The notes under the pieces are model-generated. The model made no database searches. It was not told the DNA's origin and saw only the letters and a program-made list of their open reading frames with translations. The position numbers and the translations under genes were made by a program. From an uncultured Roseibium sp. (GTDB taxonomy: Bacteria; Pseudomonadota; Alphaproteobacteria; Rhizobiales; Stappiaceae), in assembly GCF_947496995.1 (NCBI RefSeq), contig NZ_CANMFD010000004.1, forward strand, positions 248,001 through 312,000: a stretch of 64,000 nucleotides of DNA, given 5' to 3'. Of the stretch, positions 9,605 to 17,423 are shown one piece after another; the first letter of the stretch is position 1; each line of letters begins with the position of its first letter.

Positions 9605-9754
9605 TCGCCTTGTCTCCCCGGCCCGATTCGGTTTTTGAACGGGCCGTTTCCAAGCATTCTGTGCTTGAGCGCCAAATTCAACTTATATGAAGGCAAGTCC
9701 TGTTGAAATTCACCTGTTTGCCCCGGTAATCAAACCGGCAGCGCCCCTCAGGGA

Positions 9755-10834
9755 CTATTTACTGCGCCAGGATGCCCGCCGACGCATGCGGAAGACGAAG
9801 CCGATGACTTCCGCGACAGCCTTGTAGTGTTCCTCGGGCACGTCCCGATCGATGTCAACCGTAGCGTAAAGAGCCCTCGCGAGTGGCGGATTCTCGATCA
9901 CCGGAATCTCGTTTTCCTTCGCCACTTCCCGGATCCGGAACGCCACCGCGTCCGTTCCCTTGGCAAGGCATAGAGGCGCCTCCATGCCTTCCTCGTATTT
10001 CAGCGCCACCGCGTAGTGGGTCGGGTTGGTGACAACCACTGTCGCCAGGGGAACCGAAGCCATCATGCGCTTGCGCGAGCGCTCCATGCGCAACTGCCGG
10101 ATCTTGCCCTTGACGAGCGGGTCGCCTTCCGTCTGCTTGTATTCGTCCTTGACCTCGCGCAGCGACATCTTCTGCTTGTTGAACCATTTGTTGCGCTGGT
10201 AAACGAAATCGGCGCCCGCGACAACGGTCATCACTGCAAGAATTGCTGCCAGAAGCTGCAGGATCAGCACTCTTGCTTCCGGCAGGATCACCGAGGGGTC
10301 CGCATAGATCATGATGTCGGCCTCGTCGCGGTGCGGCCACATGACCGCGACCATGACCGAGCCGACAACCGAGATCTTGACCATGCCCTTGGCGAAATTC
10401 ACCAGACTGTCAGCGGAAAACAGCCGTTTGAACCCGGAGGCCGGTGAAATCTTGGACAGTTTGGGCTTGATCGTCTCGGCGGTGAACAGCGGCTGGTGCT
10501 GAATGAGATTTCCCGCGACCGCCATCAGCACAAGCATGAGCAAGGGCACGCCGACAATAAGCGCAACCGATTGTCCGGTATCGCGCCACAATGCCCTGAG
10601 GGCGTAGCCGTCGACGGGCATCTGGTAGGAATGCTCCAGGTAGCCCTTCATCAGATCGCCGAGCCAGGCCGCTGCCGAGGGCGCGAAAATGGCAATCATC
10701 AGGGTCGCACCGGCCAGGGTGAACCAGGTGCTGACCTCCTGCGATTTGGGAACGTCCCCCTTGTCATGCGCCTCTTTGAGACGCTTTTGTGTGGGGTCCT
10801 CTGTCTTTTCTGAGTCGTCGCTACCCTCTGCCAT
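9755..10834 (-). CDS. flhB: Flagellar export switch protein FlhB
   Basis: A 359-residue component of the flagellar type III export gate in the inner membrane. The N-terminus has the typical EKTEDPTQKRLKEAHDKG stretch, then four hydrophobic segments. The cytoplasmic domain carries the self-cleavage motif N270-P-T-H, where cleavage switches export from rod/hook to filament substrates. The C-terminus is basic (RMRRRASWRSK). Nine bases separate it from fliR, so they are co-transcribed. Confidence 0.97.
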   Translation of the reverse strand: MAEGSDDSEKTEDPTQKRLKEAHDKGDVPKSQEVSTWFTLAGATLMIAIFAPSAAAWLGDLMKGYLEHSYQMPVDGYALRALWRDTGQSVALIVGVPLLMLVLMAVAGNLIQHQPLFTAETIKPKLSKISPASGFKRLFSADSLVNFAKGMVKISVVGSVMVAVMWPHRDEADIMIYADPSVILPEARVLILQLLAAILAVMTVVAGADFVYQRNKWFNKQKMSLREVKDEYKQTEGDPLVKGKIRQLRMERSRKRMMASVPLATVVVTNPTHYAVALKYEEGMEAPLCLAKGTDAVAFRIREVAKENEIPVIENPPLARALYATVDIDRDVPEEHYKAVAEVIGFVFRMRRRASWRSK

Positions 10835-10843
10835 CGTGCAGCG

Positions 10844-11617
10844 TTATCCCAATATGAACTTGCCGAGCGACTCCTGAAAATGTTCCAGATAGAACATCAT
10901 CATCGTCGTCAGAAGAACCATGAACATGAACAGCCCGATCGCGATATTCACGGGCATGGCGATAAAGAAGATCTGCATCTGCGGCATCAGCTTGTTGAGC
11001 AGGCCGAGACCGAAATAGAAGACGAGACCGACAACCAGAAAAGGCGCACTTACGCGCGCCGCAATCGAAAACACATGGGAGACAGTCTCCGCTGCGTTCT
11101 TCGAAAAGTCGCCGACAGGCGGCGTTGTTCCCGGCGGAAAGATCTCAAAGCTGTCATAGATCGCGGCAATCACCAGATAGTGGCTGTCGGTGACAAAGAC
11201 CAGCGTGATGCCGAGGATCGACAGGAAGTTGCCGTAGAGTGCGCCCTGCTGGCCTTCATTGGCGATATCCGTTCCAAGCGCGAAAGCCATGCCGGACTGG
11301 TTCGCCACGATGACACCGGCGATCTGCAGAACGGAAGTGATCATCCTGGCGCAAAGACCGATTCCGAAGCCGATGGCGAGTTCTCCGCCAAGCAGGAGAA
11401 GAAGGCGGAAGGGATCGGCAGTCAGTCCGGCCGGATACTGCGGCCCGATAACAGGATAAAGGACGAGGGTCAGCGCAAGGGCGATGGTCAGACGGAACCG
11501 CATCGGGATGGAACTTTCCCCGAGGGCTGGAAGCAGCATGACCATCGTGCCGAGACGCGCGAACATCAGCATGAACACCGCGACGACATCCGGCAGGAAA
11601 TTGAGCTGAACGGTCAT
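10844..11617 (-). CDS. fliR: Flagellar export gate protein FliR
   Basis: A 257-residue polytopic membrane protein of the usual FliR length. The N-terminal segment VFMLMFARLGTMVMLLPALG is typical of the family. It forms the export gate core with FliP and FliQ at the centre of the MS ring. Gene order fliQ-fliR-flhB on the minus strand is conserved; the gap to fliQ is 54 bp. Confidence 0.97.
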   Translation of the reverse strand: MTVQLNFLPDVVAVFMLMFARLGTMVMLLPALGESSIPMRFRLTIALALTLVLYPVIGPQYPAGLTADPFRLLLLLGGELAIGFGIGLCARMITSVLQIAGVIVANQSGMAFALGTDIANEGQQGALYGNFLSILGITLVFVTDSHYLVIAAIYDSFEIFPPGTTPPVGDFSKNAAETVSHVFSIAARVSAPFLVVGLVFYFGLGLLNKLMPQMQIFFIAMPVNIAIGLFMFMVLLTTMMMFYLEHFQESLGKFILG

Positions 11618-11671
11618 ATTCCCTCCCGGATCGCCTTTCCCGCAGTCCCGCGCAGGCAGGACGCTCTGCCT

Positions 11672-11938
11672 CTAGCTCGTCGCAAGGATCATCTCGGCCA
11701 CCCGCGCCATGAAAGCCTGCAACAACTGGCTCATGAAAGGCAGTGTGATCAGCATCGTCAGGAAAATCGCCAGGATCTTCGGGACAAAGACGAGTGTCAT
11801 TTCCTGGATCTGCGTCAGCGCCTGAAACAGGGCGATGACGACACCGACAAGCAGACCGACGATCATGATCGGCCCGGCCACCAGGATCATCGTCCAGACC
11901 GCTTCGCGGGCAAGATCGAGAACTTCACCGCCTGTCAT
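11672..11938 (-). CDS. fliQ: Flagellar export gate protein FliQ
   Basis: An 88-residue protein with the two hydrophobic hairpin segments of FliQ, including GPIMIVGLLVGVVIALFQAL with the characteristic ALTQIQEMTL that follows. The small size matches the family. It packs around the FliP-FliR core of the export gate. Third-last gene of the flgB-to-flhB operon. Confidence 0.97.
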   Translation of the reverse strand: MTGGEVLDLAREAVWTMILVAGPIMIVGLLVGVVIALFQALTQIQEMTLVFVPKILAIFLTMLITLPFMSQLLQAFMARVAEMILATS

Positions 11939-12023
11939 CGCACGCCCCTCCAGACCATGATGTCCGCGCTCGGTTGAACGCGGACACGAAGCTCGGCCAC
12001 TTCAAGATTTGATCCAGGTCGGG

Positions 12024-12338
12024 TCAGATCGGCATCCGCATGATTTCTTCGTAAGCGGAAATGACGCGGTCCCTGACCGCCACCATCGTTTCCAGGGCAA
12101 GTTCGGTCTCTGCGATCGCGGTGACCACGTCGACGACATCCGCCTTGCCTTCGATCAGTCCGACAGCCTTGTCGTCCGCCTGTTGCCCCTTGTCGACAAC
12201 GGTCCCGACGGCTTCGCTCACCATCTTGCCGAAATCGACCATTTCCGCCTTCGGGGCAGAATCCTCCACACCGGGCATCTGCTGCTGCAGTCGCGCGGCC
12301 ATCTGGTAGGCATTGTTTGCAATTGACGCTGTGGACAT
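12024..12338 (-). CDS. fliE: MS ring-rod junction protein FliE
   Basis: A 104-residue protein that joins the MS ring to the proximal rod. The C-terminal half contains VDVVTAIAETELALETMVAVRDRVISAYEEIMRMPI-like FliE signature residues, ending at the expected IMRMPI. I chose the ATG at 12338 because AAGGAG lies eight bases upstream; a GTG three codons earlier overlaps that ribosome site. It lies between flgC and fliQ as in many alphaproteobacteria. Confidence 0.93.
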   Translation of the reverse strand: MSTASIANNAYQMAARLQQQMPGVEDSAPKAEMVDFGKMVSEAVGTVVDKGQQADDKAVGLIEGKADVVDVVTAIAETELALETMVAVRDRVISAYEEIMRMPI

Positions 12339-12377
12339 GAGCTCCACTCCTTAGTCCGTGTGGACGAATTGCGAGGA

Positions 12378-12788
12378 TCAGGCCCGCAGGATGTCGATGG
12401 TTCGCTGCAGCATCCGCCGCGTCGATTCGATAACGTTCAGGTTGGCCTCGTAGGACCGCTGCGCTTCACGCATGTCGGTGGTTTCGATCAGCGTGTTGAC
12501 GTTCGGCTGCAGCACGTATCCGTTCTCGTCGGCAGCCGGGTGTCCGGGCATGTGAACCGACTTGAAATCTGTCTTGTCTTCGGCGATCGGTCCCAGTTCC
12601 ACCGTTTCGGCGCCCAGCTCCTTGTCGAACTGGGTCTTGAACGTCGGGATCTTCCGCCGGTAAGGCTCTTCTTCCGGTGTCTTGGCGGTCGAATTCGCGT
12701 TGGCGATATTCTCCGCGATGATCCGCATGCGCCCGTTTTGCGCTTTCAGACCGCTTGCCGAAACAAACAGCGATTTGATCAGGTCCAT
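12378..12788 (-). CDS. flgC: Flagellar proximal rod protein FlgC
   Basis: A 136-residue rod protein. The N-terminal ASGLKAQNGRMRIIAENIAN motif and the C-terminal heptad-like region (TDMREAQRSYEANLNVI) are the coiled-coil ends shared by axial proteins. It has the expected length. It is the second gene of the operon, 77 bp downstream of flgB. Confidence 0.97.
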   Translation of the reverse strand: MDLIKSLFVSASGLKAQNGRMRIIAENIANANSTAKTPEEEPYRRKIPTFKTQFDKELGAETVELGPIAEDKTDFKSVHMPGHPAADENGYVLQPNVNTLIETTDMREAQRSYEANLNVIESTRRMLQRTIDILRA

Positions 12789-12865
12789 GTCGTCGGTCCT
12801 TTTGTCTCATTTTCCTGCGGCACGCCCCGACAACTCCGGGTCCGGGAGCATGCGCGAAAGCCGAC

Positions 12866-13270
12866 CTATGCGCTTTTCGACAACGCGGTCCGGATCAGGC
12901 CCATTCCCTTGGTGTAGAGCGTCGTCGCGGCCTGGTAATCCATCTGGTTCTCGGTGATCTTCATCATCTGCTCTTCCAGGTTGACGCTGTTGCCGCTGGG
13001 CGTAACCTCAAAGGAATCCATCTCTTCGATCTTGGCGTCCTTGGTGCCTGAAATGTTTCCGGTGATGTGACCGGCGCGCGTCGTGTCGGTGGACAGCGCC
13101 AGCGCTCCCCGGCTCAAATGGTCCTTGAAACTGTAGGCCTTGACCTCTCGCGCCCCGTATCCCGGCGTATCCGCATTGGCGATGTTTTCGGCAAGCACAC
13201 CCTGTCTCGCCTGATGCCACCGCATCTTCGATTTCAGCGCCTGGAACAGCGGCAGATCCGTCACAGCCAT
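12866..13270 (-). CDS. flgB: Flagellar proximal rod protein FlgB
   Basis: A 134-residue rod protein. The N-terminal RQGVLAENIANADTPGYGAR stretch is the FlgB/flagellar rod signature. It is the first gene of a six-gene minus-strand operon (flgB-flgC-fliE-fliQ-fliR-flhB). A CtrA-type box lies 50 bp upstream, so the operon is probably an early class controlled by the CckA-CtrA pathway. Confidence 0.97.
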   Translation of the reverse strand: MAVTDLPLFQALKSKMRWHQARQGVLAENIANADTPGYGAREVKAYSFKDHLSRGALALSTDTTRAGHITGNISGTKDAKIEEMDSFEVTPSGNSVNLEEQMMKITENQMDYQAATTLYTKGMGLIRTALSKSA

Positions 13271-13318
13271 TTAATTCACCATTTGTTAACCACCAGGCAA
13301 TGATTGCCGGGCAAATGG

Positions 13319-13334
13319 TTAATGAAAGGTTAAC
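13319..13334 (-). promoter_or_regulatory. CtrA-type box upstream of flgB
   Basis: TTAA-TGAAAGG-TTAAC fits the TTAA-N7-TTAAC consensus for CtrA exactly. It lies about 50 bp upstream of the flgB start, as expected for an activator site overlapping the -35 region. Confidence 0.65.
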
Positions 13335-13426
13335 GCGAGCTTCGCGCATAGGGGCAGTTCATTCAGAAACCCGTGGAAGAGGGTAATATTCCTTTGCATT
13401 TCGCAATTTGAACCCTGCACATGACG

Positions 13427-13439
13427 GGCAAAATTTGCC
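13427..13439. promoter_or_regulatory. GGCAAA-type palindrome, candidate FlbD/ftr-like site
   Basis: GGCAAAATTTGCC is a near-perfect palindrome in the divergent flgB/fliO spacer. Closely related 13-mers occur upstream of flgF (24922) and in the fliX/flgI spacer (31575). The resemblance to FlbD enhancer sequences is inferred. The remaining part of the 420-bp spacer (13271-13690) shows no gene. Confidence 0.45.
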
Positions 13440-13690
13440 TGCTTCTGTTAACGTCAAGACCTAGTGAGATTCGAAGCGGATCAGCAAGCGGAACAAACAG
13501 TCTTTGAGCCAGGGCCGATGCCTTTACGGCAATGAAAAGCGAAAAAACAAAGAGGTTTGAGGCACCGGGACGTTGCCGGTGCAAATCCTGGAATTACTGG
13601 GGATAAGCGTGACGCTCCCCAATTGCGGCAAAAAATCCGGATAACCGGCAATCGCACTGATATCGCAAGCAGGGGCGGCATGAGGTCAAG

Positions 13691-15451
13691 ATGTACAATT
13701 GGATTGAGACGACTTTCAATGTGAGCGGAGGCATCACCCAGGTGGTCGCGGTGATACTGGCGCTTGCCGTCGTACTGCTGCTGTTTGCTCTGTTCATTTT
13801 CATTCTCAAACGACTCACCGGAGTGAATGCCCCGCAAAACAGGAACAGGCAGCCCCGGATTGCCGTCATGGACAGCGCGCCGATCGACACGAAGCGCCGT
13901 CTTGTGCTGATCCGGCGCGATAATATCGAGCATCTGATCCTCGTCGGCGGGCCGAGCGACGTGGTGGTCGAGCAGAACATAATCCGCAACGCTCCGCTGG
14001 CCACGTCGCGCCAGGGAGCCCTTCCGGGCATGGGACTTGCCGGCCCCGGCCAGATAAAATCGCCGATGGCGCCGGGCCCCGATATCCCCTTCAGGCCGGA
14101 CGAGCGCATGCCTGAAGAAGACCCCGGAACGCTGGCAGCCCAGGCCACGCCTGTCAGGGCGCCTGCCGATATGGCCGACCCCGATCCTGTTTTCGAAGAC
14201 GGCCCGGCGGCGCTCCCCGTCCCCGAAACCGCCTCGCCTGCGCCAGCCCCCGTTGCACAAGCGCCAATCGCACAAGCGACTGCTGCGCCTCCCCCTGTCA
14301 CTCGCGCGCACATGCCTCCGGAAAGAACGCAGACTGCCCCTGTTTCCCCCAGACCGGTGCAATCGAATATTGCTCCTCCTGCAACAGCCAGGCCTCTCAA
14401 GCCGGAACCCAGGATTGGCGCCGGAAACGGTTCGAGCCGCGCAGCCGATCTTCTGCGGGCGGCCACCCAGAACGGCTTCAACCGGGCCCTTGCAAGAACA
14501 CCCGCAGTTCCGGTAGCAGCGCCCGACGCTGTCGCCGCGAACCGCAAGGCTCCAGAAGTGAAGACCGGGCCGACCATGTCAGGCGAGGAGGCAATGGCTT
14601 CCGCCGACAAGCCCGCTGGCGAGCTTTCATCCACGTCCCGTTCCTTCGCCTCGCGGGAGCGCCCTGCCTACGCCGGTCACTCGATCACGCCCCCTGCCTC
14701 CGGGCCGGCAGCGCGTGCCAAGACCGCCCTGCTGAAGCCGGCTGAAACGGTACCGCAAAGGATCGAACCTGCCGTCGCCCCGCAGGGTGCAGGCACCGGT
14801 TCTCCAGAGCCTCGAATCTCCACCGACACATCACATGCAGATGCAAAGGTTGAACCGGGTCCCACAGTTCTGGCCGCCACCCTTGCCGGCATTTCGACTG
14901 CGGATGCAACCGAAACCGGCAGCGCGGAAAGCGACGACAAGGTCGATACCGGCCTCAATGAAAACGCGTCCACCGCATCCGGCGATCTCTCCGATGTGTC
15001 TGCGCTTGCCCCGGATCCGGCGCCCGACCAGACACAGGAAGCAGCGCAGGTTCTCCCACAGGCAGATGCCGGGATTTCCGCCGAAAACCCCACACCCGAG
15101 AGGCCCGTCCAGAGAGAGATCGTGCTCGATCTGGATCACCTCATTGCCGGACCCGCCCCCGAGGCGTCGAAAGAGACTGCCCCGGAACTTTCAACGGAGA
15201 CTTCAGCAGAGGCTTCAGCGGAGACTCCCGCCGAACCGGTCGCGGAGGTAGCCATGTCCCCGTCAGAAAGCCCTGCCCCTCAGGAGCCGGTCCAGGCTGC
15301 CTCTGAGGAGGATGAGACCTCTCTCGAGGCGAAGACCGGGAATGACGAGGTCAAGCCGGCCACCAAACCGGTTCAGGGCCGGAGCGACAAGAACCCGATT
15401 GAAGAGGAAATGGCAAAAATTCTCGATGAGCTGGGCGGGCAGCCCAACTGA
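13691..15451 (+). CDS. fliO: FliO-family flagellar assembly protein with long disordered tail
   Basis: A 586-residue protein. Residues 1-130 look like FliO: one transmembrane segment (VVAVILALAVVLLLFALFIF) followed by RIAVMDSAPIDTKRRLVLIRRDN and HLILVGGPSDVVVEQNI. FliO assists assembly of the FliP export gate in the inner membrane. The rest is Pro/Ala rich and then Glu/Thr rich, with short repeats such as ETSAEASAETPAE, and is probably disordered cytoplasmic sequence. Usual FliO proteins are 100-150 residues, so the tail is unusually long. Its stop overlaps the fliP start (TGATG). Confidence 0.85.
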   Translation: MYNWIETTFNVSGGITQVVAVILALAVVLLLFALFIFILKRLTGVNAPQNRNRQPRIAVMDSAPIDTKRRLVLIRRDNIEHLILVGGPSDVVVEQNIIRNAPLATSRQGALPGMGLAGPGQIKSPMAPGPDIPFRPDERMPEEDPGTLAAQATPVRAPADMADPDPVFEDGPAALPVPETASPAPAPVAQAPIAQATAAPPPVTRAHMPPERTQTAPVSPRPVQSNIAPPATARPLKPEPRIGAGNGSSRAADLLRAATQNGFNRALARTPAVPVAAPDAVAANRKAPEVKTGPTMSGEEAMASADKPAGELSSTSRSFASRERPAYAGHSITPPASGPAARAKTALLKPAETVPQRIEPAVAPQGAGTGSPEPRISTDTSHADAKVEPGPTVLAATLAGISTADATETGSAESDDKVDTGLNENASTASGDLSDVSALAPDPAPDQTQEAAQVLPQADAGISAENPTPERPVQREIVLDLDHLIAGPAPEASKETAPELSTETSAEASAETPAEPVAEVAMSPSESPAPQEPVQAASEEDETSLEAKTGNDEVKPATKPVQGRSDKNPIEEEMAKILDELGGQPN

Positions 15452-16218
15452 TGACCCGCGACAGACCTTCCTCGCGACGATACGGATGGGTCGCATTTCT
15501 GGCCCTCGCAGCGGCATTGTTCGCCCTTCTGGCCGGACCTGCCGCCGCCCAGGAAATTTCTGTCGGCTTCGGAGATGATGCGAGCCTGACGGAGCGCGCG
15601 GTACAGCTCGTCATCCTTCTGACAGTCCTGTCGCTCGCACCGTCTATACTCGTGATGGTGACCAGTTTCACGCGGATCGTCGTGGTTCTTTCGCTGCTCC
15701 GCTCCGCGATCGGCCTGCAGACGGCCCCACCCAACATGGTCATGATCAGCCTGGCGCTGTTTCTCTCGGCCTTCATCATGATGCCGACCCTGCAGGCGGC
15801 CTATGACGCCGGCGTCGAGCCGCTGGTCAACGGGGACATCGAATTCGAACAGGCTTTCGAGCGGGCTTCGGACCCGTTCCGCACTTTCATGCTGTCTCAG
15901 GTTCGCGAAAAGGACCTTGCCCTCTTCCAGGAGCTTTCAGGCCAGGACGCGCCGGACGGCCCGGAAGATCTTTCCATGGCGACGCTGATTCCCGCCTTCA
16001 TGATTTCCGAACTCAGGCGCGCCTTCGAAATCGGCTTCCTTCTGTATCTGCCGTTTCTCATCATCGATCTCGTGATCGCCTCCGTCCTGATGTCCATGGG
16101 CATGATGATGCTGCCGCCCGTTGTCATATCCCTGCCCTTCAAGCTGATCTTCTTTGTGCTCGTCGACGGCTGGAACCTTGTCGCCGGATCGCTGGTTAAG
16201 AGTTTTGGCGGAGGATAA
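15451..16218 (+). CDS. fliP: Flagellar export gate protein FliP
   Basis: A 255-residue membrane protein with an N-terminal signal peptide (cleavage near PAAAQE), as FliP requires. Both family signatures are present: LLRSAIGLQTAPPNMV and the later FLIIDLVIASVLMSMGMMML. It is the pentameric core of the export gate. It is translated with fliO through a one-base TGATG overlap, consistent with FliO helping FliP fold. Confidence 0.97.
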   Translation: MTRDRPSSRRYGWVAFLALAAALFALLAGPAAAQEISVGFGDDASLTERAVQLVILLTVLSLAPSILVMVTSFTRIVVVLSLLRSAIGLQTAPPNMVMISLALFLSAFIMMPTLQAAYDAGVEPLVNGDIEFEQAFERASDPFRTFMLSQVREKDLALFQELSGQDAPDGPEDLSMATLIPAFMISELRRAFEIGFLLYLPFLIIDLVIASVLMSMGMMMLPPVVISLPFKLIFFVLVDGWNLVAGSLVKSFGGG

Positions 16219-16324
16219 AATTACGCATACATAAAATCTAAAAGTAGAGGAAAATTAACAATAGGACGCGAAGATCACCACTCAATTCAAGGGCTTCTCC
16301 CTCTGAAATCGCAGTGGTGAACCA

Positions 16325-17383
16325 GTGCTACAAGAACAACTTGAACAGCTCGCAAGGATCAGGGAACCGGAATCGAGGTCAAAACTCATCCGGACCCTTG
16401 TGGGGGAATATGCCCGTTCGGAAGAGCATCAACCCAGCGAGATGGAACGGGAGCTGTTTTCCGGAATCGTTCTGACCGTGTTCAACCAGCTCGACCGTGA
16501 GGCCCGCTACGAACTGGTCGTGCGGCTCGCCAAGACCGATCGCATCGTATCCGAACTTGCCGACAGGCTCGCCCAGGAAGACTACGAGCTCTCCGAACCC
16601 GTCATCGAGTGTTCTCCCATGATCAGCCAGAACGGGCTGATGCGGATTGCCCAGGCCGGGGGGAACGACAAGCGGTTGTCCATGGCCCGCCGGGCCGATC
16701 TGAGCGAGAAAATCTGTGACACGCTCATCGCCCGCAGCAGCAGGGATGTGGTTCACGCGCTGCTGGACAATCCGGCCGCGCCGTTTTCCGTCAAGGGCAC
16801 CCTGGCCCTGCTAATCTTTGCAAATACAGAGCCCGATGTCCTTGCCTGGATTGCCAAGCGCGCGATCAAGGACGAGCAATTCCTGAAGACCCAGATGGAA
16901 ATTCTGGAGACCAACTGCCCGCTCATACCCGCTCCGCTCAGGAAAGCGCTGGAAACGGGCGACCTGGAGCGGCTGGCCAATTCGATCAAGGACCTGCCGC
17001 GCGACGGCGGCATTGAGCTGGACGGTGTGAAATACTCCCGCCACGAGGCCAGCATCCAGATTGCCAACGGTGAGTTGTCGTTCGACGCCATCCTGCGCAC
17101 CCTCTTCGAGCAGGAACGCCTCGATGCCGCCATCTGGCTGATCAGCCGCAAGATCAATCTCGCCGATGAAGTCGTTTCCGATACGCTCAAATCGGACGCG
17201 GACGGCGCGATCATGCGCCTGATGCTGCAGACCGGCATCCACGAGAAGACCTATCGCGATTTCCTGAAAGCCCGCAGCGGCTGGCTCGACCGCAGCACGC
17301 GGTCAATTCCCGAACTGGTCATGCGCTACAAGGCTGAACTGAGAAACCCGCGATACTACAGCCAGCAGCTGGCCGCTCAGTAG
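16325..17383 (+). CDS. DUF2336 domain protein
   Basis: A 352-residue, all-helical, soluble protein with the features of DUF2336 proteins, which are common in alphaproteobacteria. Paired alpha-helical segments (for example RADLSEKICDTLIARSSRDVV and SVKGTLALLIFANTEPDVLA) suggest a HEAT-like scaffold. The start is a GTG at 16325. It lies 106 bp after fliP on the same strand, but an AT-rich spacer separates them, so it may have its own promoter. Function not established; its position suggests a flagellar or surface-regulation role. Confidence 0.75.
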   Translation: MLQEQLEQLARIREPESRSKLIRTLVGEYARSEEHQPSEMERELFSGIVLTVFNQLDREARYELVVRLAKTDRIVSELADRLAQEDYELSEPVIECSPMISQNGLMRIAQAGGNDKRLSMARRADLSEKICDTLIARSSRDVVHALLDNPAAPFSVKGTLALLIFANTEPDVLAWIAKRAIKDEQFLKTQMEILETNCPLIPAPLRKALETGDLERLANSIKDLPRDGGIELDGVKYSRHEASIQIANGELSFDAILRTLFEQERLDAAIWLISRKINLADEVVSDTLKSDADGAIMRLMLQTGIHEKTYRDFLKARSGWLDRSTRSIPELVMRYKAELRNPRYYSQQLAAQ

Positions 17384-17423
17384 ACTTGCCGGGAGCTGAC
17401 AGTTCGATTGAACGCAGCTTGCT

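Noticed and set aside
13561-13600. Sigma-54 promoter before fliO (GGCACC...TTGCC)
   Set aside because: Twelve bases lie between GG and GC where ten are required.
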